Shown here one piece after another: positions 1 through 7,790 of a DNA stretch of 24,807 nucleotides. Below the pieces are notes generated by a model. The model did not search any database and was not told the origin of the DNA. It was given only the letters and a program-made list of their open reading frames with translations. A program made the translations under genes and the position numbers. Each line of letters opens with the position of its first letter. Within the stretch, counting starts at the first letter, position 1. Origin of the DNA: Gammaproteobacteria bacterium UBA7376 (GTDB lineage: Bacteria > Pseudomonadota > Gammaproteobacteria > Pseudomonadales > Azotimanducaceae); the NCBI GenBank assembly GCA_002470275.1, contig DKNY01000005.1, forward strand, positions 25,103-49,909. The letters are read 5' to 3'.

Positions 1-1043
1 GCTCCGCCGTGGAGCTGCAGGCAGGTGTCGATGATTTGGTTCTGTTTTTCCGTCACCCAGTATTTGGCCATGGAGGCCGTGGCCGCATCGAGTTCTCCGG
101 CAAGATGCCTTGTCAGGCACTGATCTACAAAAGTTCTGGCGATCAGAGCCTCGGTCTTACATTCAGCTAGTTTGAAGCGCGTATTTTGGAAATCCAGAAT
201 CCGTTTTCCGAATGCCTTGCGCTCCCGCACAAAGTCCAGGGTCATGGCCAGTGCGCGTTCTATCTCCACGACCGCAGCTTGGGCAATATTGAGCCGTTCT
301 TGGGGCAGCTGCTGCATCAACTGTACAAAGCTTCGGCTCTCGTCGCCAACTAAGTTGTTTACGGGGACGCGACAGTCCTCAAAAAAGAGTTCCGACGTAT
401 CTGCGGCAGCTTGACCAAGCTTTTTTAGATTTCGACCTCGTTTGAACCCCGGCGTATTTGCTTCCACTACGATTAGGCTGATGCCTTTGGCGCCCAGGCT
501 AGGGTCAGTTTTCGCGACCACGATCACCAGATCACAGTGTTGGCCATTACTAATGTAGGTCTTTGAACCATTGACCACATAGACATCGCCTTCTCGGATG
601 GCCGTGGTCTGCACGGCCTGGAGGTCAGACCCGGTATTGGGTTCCGTCATGGCGATGGCTCCAACTAGCGTGCCTGCGGCCATGCCGGGCAGCCATCGGT
701 GTTTCTGTTCTTCGGTGCCGTAGTGAAGGAAATAGGGCGCCACGATTTGGCTATGCACCTGGGAGCCTAATCCCGATGCGCCGGCCCGAAGCTGTTCCTC
801 CATAATGACGGTTTCATGCCGATAGTCACCGCCAGCACCGCCATAAGCCACGGGTATTTCCGCGCACAAAAAGCCCGCCGCACCAGTCTTAGTCCAGGCT
901 TCTCGATCAACAATGCCCTGATCTTCCCAGCGTTGCTGATGGGGGGCCAGTTCGCTGTTAAAAAACTTAGCCGCTGCGTTTTGGAGGATGACCAGTTCTT
1001 CTGTGAGCCATGGCGACGTGTAATTCTCTAAAACTGGATTCAT
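1..1043 (-). CDS. Acyl-CoA dehydrogenase, 3' end missing
   Basis: This gene encodes an FAD-dependent acyl-CoA dehydrogenase, which introduces the alpha-beta double bond in an acyl-CoA at the start of beta-oxidation and passes electrons to ETF. Translating the minus strand gives about 347 residues from ATG at 1043-1041. The start is supported by GGGAG (1055-1051) seven bases upstream. Family hallmarks visible are the N-terminal helical part, the FAD-binding stretch AMTEPNTGSDLQ, the middle beta domain (VNGSKTYISNG) and the start of the C-terminal helical bundle ending at LQLHGG, where the window cuts it. The family is usually 380-400 residues, so roughly 35-50 residues are missing. These would include the region that carries the catalytic Glu in medium-chain enzymes. 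Chain length or substrate cannot be assigned. The gene follows the SMP-30-like gene on the same strand after a 93-base gap. Confidence 0.93.
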   Translation of the reverse strand, partial: MNPVLENYTSPWLTEELVILQNAAAKFFNSELAPHQQRWEDQGIVDREAWTKTGAAGFLCAEIPVAYGGAGGDYRHETVIMEEQLRAGASGLGSQVHSQIVAPYFLHYGTEEQKHRWLPGMAAGTLVGAIAMTEPNTGSDLQAVQTTAIREGDVYVVNGSKTYISNGQHCDLVIVVAKTDPSLGAKGISLIVVEANTPGFKRGRNLKKLGQAAADTSELFFEDCRVPVNNLVGDESRSFVQLMQQLPQERLNIAQAAVVEIERALAMTLDFVRERKAFGKRILDFQNTRFKLAECKTEALIARTFVDQCLTRHLAGELDAATASMAKYWVTEKQNQIIDTCLQLHGG

Positions 1044-1112
1044 TTATGCGCTCCCGTTGACCGCCATGGGTAGTCCTGACGCTGACATTCTAGCGCTGGC
1101 AGCTAAGTCTCT

Positions 1113-1130
1113 GCACGTGCCGCGCGGCAC
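1113..1130. repeat. Two overlapping perfect palindromes
   Basis: GCACGTGC (1113-1120) overlaps the 14-base palindrome GTGCCGCGCGGCAC (1117-1130). Both lie between the SMP-30-like gene and the acyl-CoA dehydrogenase gene, 70-87 bases upstream of the dehydrogenase start. On the minus-strand RNA the longer one can fold with a 5-bp stem, flanked by CTCTG and CAGAG that can extend it across a GTG bulge. There is no T-tract, so it is a poor intrinsic terminator. It may be an operator or an RNA-processing stem. Confidence 0.4.
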
Positions 1131-1136
1131 CAGAGC

Positions 1137-1967
1137 TTAAGGCAAGCCCGCCGCAGCATAGGGTGCTGGATAAACTTCGACGCGCCCATCGCGATTAGCT
1201 CGACAGAACTCCGGGTCTGACGAGGAGGCAGTGCAGACATAGAGATCACCCCCGCCAATCATGCAGGCGAATGCGCCGCGATTGAGTTCAATGCGGTGGG
1301 TGACTTCTCCCCCTTCAGTTTGCCGCAAACATTCGTTCGAAGTGGGAGAGGCACTCCATATTCCGCCGCCTTCATCGAGACAGATTCCGTCGGGTACGGC
1401 GCCGTGAGGCAGGCGCGCCCACTCCCGTTTATTCTCCAAAGCACCGTCCTTCAAAATATCGAAGGCGGTCAGAGTACCGGCAAAGGTTTCTGCAACGATC
1501 AGGGTGCGGCCATCGGCAGTGATCACCGTCCCGTTGGGGAAGTAAAGGTCGTCGTCGACTACTCTAGCGCAGCCATCCGGGGCCACGCGAATGAGTTCGG
1601 CTTTCTTACCCTGTCCGTCATGATGTAGGTCAAACCCAAAGTTACCCACATAGGCGCCGCCGTCTGCATCCACGACCATGTCATTGCAGTGGAAACTGGC
1701 AAGGTGGCTCAAATCACAGTGCAGGTGCAGGTTCGCGCCATCAAAGCGCAAAACATGTCGCTTAATCATAGAAACGACCAGAAGGTCCCCATCTGGAAGC
1801 CATCCCAAGCCAGAGGGCTGGTCATCACTCAAGGTCACCACGACCTCGTGCTCGCCCGACGGCAAAAGTTTAATGACGCGCCGGTCATGCATATCCGAAA
1901 ACCATAGGGCACCCTCTCGCCAACGCGGGCCCTCACCGAAACACAGGTTGTCCAACAGAATGGTCAA
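1137..1967 (-). CDS. SMP-30/gluconolactonase/LRE-like beta-propeller protein
   Basis: The product is about 276 residues and resembles the six-bladed beta-propeller SMP-30/regucalcin/gluconolactonase family, whose members are often divalent-metal-dependent lactone hydrolases. Visible family features are the N-terminal FGEGPRW with the first metal-ligand Glu, the central YFPNGT (ligand Asn) and the later VPDGICLDEGGGIW (ligand Asp). No ATG is available near the start. The frame opens with TTG at 1973, only two bases from an AGGGAG. The in-frame TTG at 1967-1965 lies eight bases from the same site and is the better choice. There is no signal peptide, so the protein should be cytoplasmic. The substrate is unknown. 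It could act on a sugar acid lactone or on a lactone from ring cleavage, and the adjacent acyl-CoA dehydrogenase does not settle this. Confidence 0.85.
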   Translation of the reverse strand: MTILLDNLCFGEGPRWREGALWFSDMHDRRVIKLLPSGEHEVVVTLSDDQPSGLGWLPDGDLLVVSMIKRHVLRFDGANLHLHCDLSHLASFHCNDMVVDADGGAYVGNFGFDLHHDGQGKKAELIRVAPDGCARVVDDDLYFPNGTVITADGRTLIVAETFAGTLTAFDILKDGALENKREWARLPHGAVPDGICLDEGGGIWSASPTSNECLRQTEGGEVTHRIELNRGAFACMIGGGDLYVCTASSSDPEFCRANRDGRVEVYPAPYAAAGLP

Positions 1968-2025
1968 GCGCAAAGCTCCCTAACTTTCGTAGAGGATAGA
2001 GCGTTATGGTGACGGTTGCTTGTTT

Positions 2026-2436
2026 TTAGCGGCGAACAAGATCGAGCTGTGGCTGCTCTGGAGGGTGTCCATTTTGCTCGAGCCATAGGCCCAGACACCT
2101 CTGGAAGTGCCGGAAGTCTCTTTTGCTCATGGTTTTGTAGCGTTCGTCTGTGGGTTCAGCGAACCAACGTTCGATAACGTCAATGGGCCAGCCCAGCATA
2201 TCGGCAATTGCAATAGGGCCCAGAGCGAAGCGTTCGCAGATTGCCTCGGCCTGACTGTTGTAGGACGGTTCACCCATTCCTGATTGCGCGCGCGTCATGC
2301 CGTTGTGGATCAGCCGCAGCTCGGCAACGTCCTTCGCGGTCAAATCGCAGCAGGGTCCTTCAAAGGACAACCAGCTCTGCCCTGAGTGAGTCGTCACGTG
2401 CTGCATATACTTTTTTAATAATTCGCGATAACCCAT
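2026..2436 (-). CDS. Uncharacterised protein with possible HTH region
   Basis: I do not recognise this family with certainty. From ATG at 2436 it encodes about 136 residues, soluble and without a signal peptide. The C-terminal half has a pattern compatible with a Cro/C1-like helix-turn-helix: IADMLGWPIDVIERWF, then YKTMSKRDFRHFQRCLGLWL. This is suggestive only. The frame stays open to a TTG at 2544, which would add 36 residues, but that start would sit inside an inverted repeat. Neither start has a clear ribosome-binding site, so the start is uncertain. The gene is divergent from the lipoprotein and receptor unit, the usual layout for a local regulator. Its base composition is similarly AT-rich. 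It could equally be an unrelated small protein. Confidence 0.55.
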   Translation of the reverse strand: MGYRELLKKYMQHVTTHSGQSWLSFEGPCCDLTAKDVAELRLIHNGMTRAQSGMGEPSYNSQAEAICERFALGPIAIADMLGWPIDVIERWFAEPTDERYKTMSKRDFRHFQRCLGLWLEQNGHPPEQPQLDLVRR

Positions 2437-2491
2437 TGATACATATCGATAAAAACTTCTCGCGAGTTTGTCTTGGGTATTTGACCTTTTT

Positions 2492-2601
2492 GTGTCACTT
2501 GGATGACAAAAATATTTCTCTCGACGATGGCCAGATGTTGCCAAAAAGCGGCAACAACTAGCCGAGGAGGCAAAAAAATTATCAAAGTGTCACCAAAATG
2601 A
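2492..2601. promoter_or_regulatory. Pair of GTGTCAC-N4-ATGA direct repeats
   Basis: GTGTCAC, four bases, then ATGA occurs at 2492-2506 and again at 2587-2601. The copies are 95 bases apart, close to nine helical turns. Both lie in the divergent region between the uncharacterised minus-strand gene and the lipoprotein gene. The first copy also contains the inverted repeat TGTCA-N6-TGACA (2493-2508). They may be binding sites for one regulator on the same DNA face. This is inferred from pattern only. Confidence 0.3.
2536..2556. repeat. Inverted repeat TGTTGCC-N7-GGCAACA
   Basis: A perfect 7-bp inverted repeat with a seven-base spacer (AAAAAGC) lies 115 bases before the lipoprotein start. It can be read as a dyad operator or as an RNA hairpin in either divergent transcript. 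There is no T-tract, so it is not an intrinsic terminator. An alternative long form of the minus-strand gene would start inside it. Confidence 0.45.
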
Positions 2602-2615
2602 AATACCAGAAAATT

Positions 2616-2656
2616 AAGGTGCCCGAGCTGCCCTACTTGGGCATCTTTTAACTTTT
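2616..2656 (+). promoter_or_regulatory. Leader hairpin with U-rich tail, possible attenuator
   Basis: AAGGTGCCC (2616-2624) pairs with GGGCATCTT (2639-2647) to give a 9-bp stem with one G-U pair and a 14-base loop. It is followed by a T-rich stretch (2646-2657 region). A second GCCC at 2630-2633 could pair with the same GGGC, allowing two exclusive folds. It ends only about 15 bases before the lipoprotein start, so as a terminator it would control that gene rather than end an earlier one. A near-consensus GAGGAGG at 2564-2570 has no ATG, GTG or TTG at usable distance. No known riboswitch was recognised. Confidence 0.4.
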
Positions 2657-2670
2657 TTGGGGACACAAAA

Positions 2671-4407
2671 ATGGAATGGAACGGAATTTATGACCGCCGC
2701 CTCGCGATTGGCGGTGTTCTTGTCGCGACTCTGATGGTGGGGTGTGGTGGCGGAGATATTAATATCGCTCCGCAGACCGCGGATAACTCGGTGGATAACT
2801 CCGTAACAGAGAACGCTCCAACCGTAACAGTTAACCCTTGCGCTTCATATGAAAACTCCGGCGGCACGGAGCTTATCGGAGAATTCGACGGCACTAATTG
2901 CACCTACAACGAACTGTTCTCCGATGGAGGCGCAAACCCGATAGAAGTGGACCTGCTGATCCCAGAGTTGGATGACGGCGGTGCGCATATATTCCAAGGC
3001 AGTTTGTTTGTCGGGAGAAACTATTCAACGGACGCGGGTTTGACGGCCGCCGGCATTGCTGCTGGTGGTGACGGACCAACGCTGTCGATTGAGGCTGGGT
3101 CAATTCTTGCTTTCACCTCAGCAGAGGATTTCATTGCGATCAATCGTGGTTCGCAAATCCGAGCGATCGGAACCGCAGAAAAGCCTATCATTCTAACCTC
3201 GCAAAAAGACTTAGATGGTGAAGCTACTGCCGAGGAAGTGCAGCTGTGGGGCGGGGTGGTAATAAACGGTTTCGCAATCACCAATAAATGCAGTTACACC
3301 GGAACTCGTGGCAGCACTACGCTGACGGGTGAATGCCATGTGGTCTCTGAGGGTTCTGAAGGCGAAAACACAACACACTATGGCGGAAACAGCGATACGG
3401 ATTCTTCTGGACGCTTGGAATACGTTATCACTAAGCACACGGGTTACGAGGTAGCCACTGACAATGAACTTAACGCGATTACGTTTGCCGGTGTCGGTAG
3501 TAGCACGGTCGTTAAAAATGTGCAGGTCTACTCATCGTACGATGATGGTTACGAGTTTTTTGGCGGATCAGTGGACGTAGAAAATTACATCGCCATGTTC
3601 GTTCGCGATGACTCTATCGACATGGACGAGGGTTATAATGGCACCATTACTAACGCCCTAGTTATTCAATCGCAATACGACGGTAATCGCTGCATCGAAG
3701 CAGACGGCATCGGATCCTTCACCGGCAAGACACAAGCCTTTATCGACGACATAGTTGCACGCGAGTTGAACAGTCGTCCAACGGTAACCAACCTTACCTG
3801 CATTGTTTCACCGAATGGCGTGAAAGATCCTGCAGACGCTGACAACCTAAACAAGCAGGGCACGCATGATCCAGGCGCAGGCTGGCGTTTGCGAGAAGGC
3901 ATCTATCCAAAAATTTCTAATTCCCTCGTAATATCCTCGTTTGGTCCGCAGGTAGACAGTGATAACTGGTGCATTCGAGCAGATACCTCGCAAACGGCTA
4001 AAGCGGATGGTTCTTCTTTGGTTGACCCAGTGGCAGGCGCTATCGAAGCAGGCACCGAGGCGTACATCAAAGACAGCGTATTTGCTTGCGAAACCCAGAG
4101 CTCCAAGAACATGGGTGGTGTCGCTGCTGCTACATACCTTGCTACCGCTGCCGGCGGTAGCAATGTTTTTGCAACCGTTTCTGGCGCAGTGGACGCTACC
4201 GCCGACCTCGACACCGATTTAGTTTTGGTCGAGGGCACCACTCCGATTAAGAGTCTGGATTTTGCTGAAATGATAGTTGACGGCACTGCATTGACCGCTC
4301 GGGACGCTCTGACCTATGTCGGCGGCATACGTTCGGCAGGCACCGATTGGACGTCAGGTTGGGCTATCGGCCTTGACGCGCAACTTTGGTTTGACGCCAC
4401 TGAGTAA
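2671..4407 (+). CDS. Outer-membrane lipoprotein with beta-helix-like domain
   Basis: The product is 578 residues with a lipoprotein signal: charged N-terminus, hydrophobic segment (about 11-22) and lipobox LMVGC with Cys25 as the expected lipidated residue. Glycines and acidic residues follow rather than the Asp+2 retention signal, so outer-membrane placement is likely. The mature part is Asp-, Gly- and Ser-rich. It contains stretches such as LSIEAGSILAF, SQIRAIGTAEKPIILTS, WGGVVINGFAIT and YDDGYEFFGGSVDV, typical of right-handed parallel beta-helix repeats. Several Cys residues (for example in NLTCIV, DNWCIRAD and VFACET) could form disulfides. The start ATG at 2671 has GGGGA seven bases upstream. 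The TonB receptor gene lies 131 bases downstream on the same strand. By analogy with SusD-like partners I infer a surface substrate-binding role. The ligand is unknown and the sequence is not SusD. Confidence 0.85.
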   Translation: MEWNGIYDRRLAIGGVLVATLMVGCGGGDINIAPQTADNSVDNSVTENAPTVTVNPCASYENSGGTELIGEFDGTNCTYNELFSDGGANPIEVDLLIPELDDGGAHIFQGSLFVGRNYSTDAGLTAAGIAAGGDGPTLSIEAGSILAFTSAEDFIAINRGSQIRAIGTAEKPIILTSQKDLDGEATAEEVQLWGGVVINGFAITNKCSYTGTRGSTTLTGECHVVSEGSEGENTTHYGGNSDTDSSGRLEYVITKHTGYEVATDNELNAITFAGVGSSTVVKNVQVYSSYDDGYEFFGGSVDVENYIAMFVRDDSIDMDEGYNGTITNALVIQSQYDGNRCIEADGIGSFTGKTQAFIDDIVARELNSRPTVTNLTCIVSPNGVKDPADADNLNKQGTHDPGAGWRLREGIYPKISNSLVISSFGPQVDSDNWCIRADTSQTAKADGSSLVDPVAGAIEAGTEAYIKDSVFACETQSSKNMGGVAAATYLATAAGGSNVFATVSGAVDATADLDTDLVLVEGTTPIKSLDFAEMIVDGTALTARDALTYVGGIRSAGTDWTSGWAIGLDAQLWFDATE

Positions 4408-4429
4408 GGAACGAGATCAGGCGAGCTCG

Positions 4430-4462
4430 GTTAGCGGGCTCGTCGATCCCTACGAGGCTAAC
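4430..4462 (+). promoter_or_regulatory. Intercistronic hairpin between lipoprotein and receptor genes
   Basis: GTTAGC (4430-4435) pairs with GCTAAC (4457-4462). Inside it CTCGT (4439-4443) pairs with ACGAG (4452-4456), giving 11 bp interrupted by a GGG bulge, with an eight-base loop. It starts 22 bases after the lipoprotein stop and ends 76 bases before the receptor start. No immediate T-run follows, although TTTTTAGATTTTT comes about 20 bases later. It may protect the upstream message or cause partial termination, so that lipoprotein and receptor are made in unequal amounts. Confidence 0.45.
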
Positions 4463-4538
4463 TCGTCAGTGTTGGCCTCCATTTTTAGATTTTTGGTCCT
4501 TGCGAAGCGCTAGGCTAGATAGATACAGGAAAGTTCCG

Positions 4539-7232
4539 ATGAAAAGCTCAAAAATTTTGATCAGCTGCGCCTTGTTCGGCGCCTCGGTATCACTACTCGC
4601 GCAAGAATCCCGCGAAGTTTCTGATGGTGCGGCAACGGAAAGTGAGGCAGTAGTGGAAGAGGTAGTTGTTTTAGGGCGCTTTATGAGCGCTGCAGAAGCG
4701 CTCATGAACGAGCGGAGGGATGACGAAGCTGTTGTCGATGTACTCGACGCCGAGTCGATCAGCCGGTTAGGCGACTCAACAGTAGCTGCGGCGCTGCGCC
4801 GGGTGACTGGCGTGTCTTTGGTAAATGATAAGTTCGTTTACGTGCGCGGTTTGGGTGAGCGCTACTCTACGACGACGCTGAATGGCGCATATATTCCTTC
4901 TCCTGACTTAACGAGAAATGTTATTCCCCTTGATATTTTCCCTTCTAGCGTTGCCTCTGCCCTAAAGGTGCAAAAAACCTTTTCTGCTGATATCCCGGCA
5001 AACTTTGCCGGAGGTTTGGTGGAGGTGCGCACGCTACCGTTCCCCGAAGACGCTTTTAATTTCTCGCTCGAGGTCGGCTCGGGCGTGAACAGTGAAAGCG
5101 ATGACCTGCTCAGCTATGCTGGTGGAAAGGACGATGATTGGGGCAAAGACGACGGCACACGAAGGCTTAGCTCCGTTTTGACTACGGCGCTTGATACCTA
5201 TGGCGGCAACCTGTCACCATCAAGTATCCGTTCAAGCCTGATTGAACAGGGTAATGCTGGTGCAACTACTGCTGACGCGGAAGTGCTTAACCGGCAGTTG
5301 GCGTTGGCCCTGAATCGTAACGTGGCCCTTACTGGGGCAGACGATGATGCCGATCAAAGTTATCGCGCTTCTATCGGCGGCTCGATGCAGTACAGTGATG
5401 ATATCGAGCTCGGGTTCCAAGGAGCAGGATCCTACGACTCAAACTGGCGTGGCACGCAGCGCACAACGCGCTCCTTCGGTAATCCAGAGGATATTTTTGG
5501 AGAAGAGGCCGTGAGTGTGCGCTCTGTCGACCTCAATGCCACCGCGACTGTAGGCGCACGACTGTTTCAGGACCACGAAATCAGCGCGAATTACCTGTTT
5601 ATCCGTAATTCGGATGATGAAGTTGGGGTGAAGGATTATTTCACTGATAACGCCTTGGCAAGCGACGGGCTTGGTCGTCGCGATTTCCGGGCGGAATTTG
5701 AGCATCGTGAACTGGAGACCTTTCAGCTTAAGGGCGAACACTTATTCGGATTCAACGCTGACGAGTACATTCCATTAATCGGCAAACTAATCCCTACTGA
5801 CACAAAGGTTAATTGGATTTATTCCGACTCGGTAGCTGAAACGGACATACCTAACCAACTGTTAATCAAATCTAACACGACTGTGGATGCCGACAACGTA
5901 GTTGTCGGATCAGTTGTACGCAACGACAGTAGTGCGGCTGACTTTCGCTTTACCGACTTGGAAGATGAAGTATTGAGCTACGGCTACGATGCCGAAGTGC
6001 CATTTTCCATAGGTGAAAACACTGTAACGATATTGTTTGGTTACCACCACGATAGCAAGGCCCGCGCATTCGAGCAGCGTGAATTCGGTTTGGGTAGTAC
6101 TGATGCCGGAACCTCGACGTTGATTGGTGCTTATGATGTTGTCTTTTCCGATGTGAACATAAGCGACGCCGCCAACGGTTTTGCGTTGCAGGTTCAGGAA
6201 AGTGGCACCGCAAGCTATCTCGCTGCAACTATGACGGACGCGATGTATGTTGCCGCCGACATCAAGTTTCTTGAAAAGTATCGGGTAACCGTCGGTGCTC
6301 GCCACGAGGATTACCGTCAGGTAGCGCTGCCATACAATATCTATGGTTACAGCATTAGCGATCCAGCAGTCACGACGGACATAGATCAGCTGCGCCAAGC
6401 ATCATTTCAAGAGAGCGAGTACTACCCTTCTTTGGTGCTTGGGTACGAGAGCGATTGGTTAGCAGAGACCTTTCAGCTGCGTTTAGCCTTCAGTGAAACA
6501 GCGATTCGTCCTGACGTTCGAGAGGTTAGCCCAGCTAGCTACTTCGACCCTCTCACTAACGACTTGGTGGTGGGAAATACCGACATACGCCCGGCGCAAG
6601 TGAGAAGCATAGACGCGCGCGCCGATTGGATTTTCGACAACGGTAACAGTGTTACCTTGAGTGCTTTCTCAAAAGAAATTTCCAATGCGATCGAGTTTTT
6701 TGAAGTGCCTCGTTCAGACAACGCACGTGCTGTGAGCGTATTTAATGTCGATGGCACGGACATCACCGGTGTCGAGCTTGAGGGGGTTTATCGCCTAGAA
6801 AATCTAAACGAGTCGTTACGCAGCTTCTTTGTTCAAGGCAATGCCACGATCCAAGATTCCGAAACAACCGTTAATAACAACGCTATCTCGCCGACTAATA
6901 ACGAACGCTCTGCGTCGGGAGCCAGCGACTATCTTGCGAACCTCATGTTGGGATATGACTCGAGCGATGGCAAGCATACTGCGTCTTTGATCTTTAACAT
7001 CTTTGGGGAACGTCTGTATCGTGCAGGTCGTTTGGGAAGCCCAGACGAATTCGAGCAACCGTTCAACTCTGTGGACTTCACCTACTCTTGGTATCCCACG
7101 GACAACTTCACCGTGAAGTTGAAGGCACAAAATATACTTGATGAGGCTGTCGAGATCTCTGCAAATGATGTAATTGTTTTCGCAGAGGAGCCGGGTACCT
7201 CCTTTGCTGTGAAAGTAAAATACCAATATTAG
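4539..7232 (+). CDS. TonB-dependent outer-membrane receptor
   Basis: This is a ligand-gated outer-membrane importer energised by TonB-ExbBD. From ATG 4539 it has 897 residues, in the normal range. I prefer this start because AGGA lies about nine bases upstream and it opens directly on a signal peptide (residues 1-21, ending LLA before QE). An in-frame ATG at 4500 would add 13 charged residues before it. A TonB-box-like EEVVVLG is at residues 40-46. The plug domain (about 50-170) shows ALRRVTGVSLVN, VYVRGLGERYSTTTLNGA and ALKVQKTFSADIPANFAGGLVEVRT. The rest is a beta-barrel ending in an aromatic residue (VKVKYQY), as expected for BAM recognition. The lipoprotein gene just upstream suggests a paired uptake system. 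No siderophore, cobalamin or sugar specificity can be read from the sequence. Codon composition is more AT-rich than in many neighbours. Confidence 0.95.
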   Translation: MKSSKILISCALFGASVSLLAQESREVSDGAATESEAVVEEVVVLGRFMSAAEALMNERRDDEAVVDVLDAESISRLGDSTVAAALRRVTGVSLVNDKFVYVRGLGERYSTTTLNGAYIPSPDLTRNVIPLDIFPSSVASALKVQKTFSADIPANFAGGLVEVRTLPFPEDAFNFSLEVGSGVNSESDDLLSYAGGKDDDWGKDDGTRRLSSVLTTALDTYGGNLSPSSIRSSLIEQGNAGATTADAEVLNRQLALALNRNVALTGADDDADQSYRASIGGSMQYSDDIELGFQGAGSYDSNWRGTQRTTRSFGNPEDIFGEEAVSVRSVDLNATATVGARLFQDHEISANYLFIRNSDDEVGVKDYFTDNALASDGLGRRDFRAEFEHRELETFQLKGEHLFGFNADEYIPLIGKLIPTDTKVNWIYSDSVAETDIPNQLLIKSNTTVDADNVVVGSVVRNDSSAADFRFTDLEDEVLSYGYDAEVPFSIGENTVTILFGYHHDSKARAFEQREFGLGSTDAGTSTLIGAYDVVFSDVNISDAANGFALQVQESGTASYLAATMTDAMYVAADIKFLEKYRVTVGARHEDYRQVALPYNIYGYSISDPAVTTDIDQLRQASFQESEYYPSLVLGYESDWLAETFQLRLAFSETAIRPDVREVSPASYFDPLTNDLVVGNTDIRPAQVRSIDARADWIFDNGNSVTLSAFSKEISNAIEFFEVPRSDNARAVSVFNVDGTDITGVELEGVYRLENLNESLRSFFVQGNATIQDSETTVNNNAISPTNNERSASGASDYLANLMLGYDSSDGKHTASLIFNIFGERLYRAGRLGSPDEFEQPFNSVDFTYSWYPTDNFTVKLKAQNILDEAVEISANDVIVFAEEPGTSFAVKVKYQY

Positions 7233-7254
7233 AGCATGGCAGCATAGATCGAAG

Positions 7255-7281
7255 GGCGCGATATATCGCGCCCTTTTTTTA
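7255..7281 (+). terminator. Rho-independent terminator after the receptor gene
   Basis: A perfect stem GGGCGCGA / TCGCGCCC with a TATA loop (7255-7274) is followed by seven T (7275-7281), 22 bases after the receptor stop. It ends the lipoprotein-receptor transcript. Read from the minus strand it lacks a real T-run, so it serves mainly the plus strand. Confidence 0.92.
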
Positions 7282-7304
7282 TGCCTTAGAACCGGCGAGT
7301 TCGG

Positions 7305-7790
7305 CTAAGATCGCGCTCGTTCTATTTCTTCGGCAATAGTTTGAGCCAACTCCTCTGGGGTCACCTGAGGCCCAAAGCGACCAACAACGTCGCCTGTGGC
7401 GCTGATGAGGAACTTAGCGAAGTTCCATTTGATATCTCCGTTATCGTCTGTGCTCCCTTTCAACCATTGGTACAGTGGGCAAGCGCCCCCACCATTTACC
7501 TCAATCTTGTCGAACATCGGGAAGTTAACGCGGTAGCGTTCGTTCGCGAACGCCTTTATTTCTTCGTTGCTGCCAGGTTCTTGATTACCGAACTGGTTAC
7601 ACGGAAAGGCTAGAACTTTGAACGGATCGCCTTGGTGTTGTTCCTGCAGCGCGCGTAACCCGTCGTACTGGTTGGTCAATCCGCATTGGCTGGCTACATT
7701 CACGATGAGACAAACGCTTCCTTCAAAATCCGAAAGGGGCACCGGCTGTCCGTCGATATCATTCACAGTTAAGGCGTAAAAATCCGACAT
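7305..7790 (-). CDS. Glutathione-peroxidase-family thiol peroxidase
   Basis: The 161-residue product is a full-length non-selenium glutathione-peroxidase family protein (BtuE/Gpx type) that reduces H2O2 and organic hydroperoxides using glutathione or thioredoxin. The peroxidatic Cys36 sits in NVASQCGLT. Gln70 in FPCNQFGNQEPG and Trp122-Asn123 in IKWNFAKF complete the catalytic tetrad. The usual resolving Cys just before FPxFDKI is absent (the stretch reads AFANERYRVNFPMFDKI). Cys64 or Cys104 would have to resolve the sulfenic acid, or the enzyme works by a one-Cys mechanism. The start has AGGAG six bases upstream. There is no signal peptide, so it is cytoplasmic. It is convergent with the receptor gene and divergent from the thiolase gene. 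The 233-base gap to the thiolase start shows no further gene. Confidence 0.95.
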   Translation of the reverse strand: MSDFYALTVNDIDGQPVPLSDFEGSVCLIVNVASQCGLTNQYDGLRALQEQHQGDPFKVLAFPCNQFGNQEPGSNEEIKAFANERYRVNFPMFDKIEVNGGGACPLYQWLKGSTDDNGDIKWNFAKFLISATGDVVGRFGPQVTPEELAQTIAEEIERARS

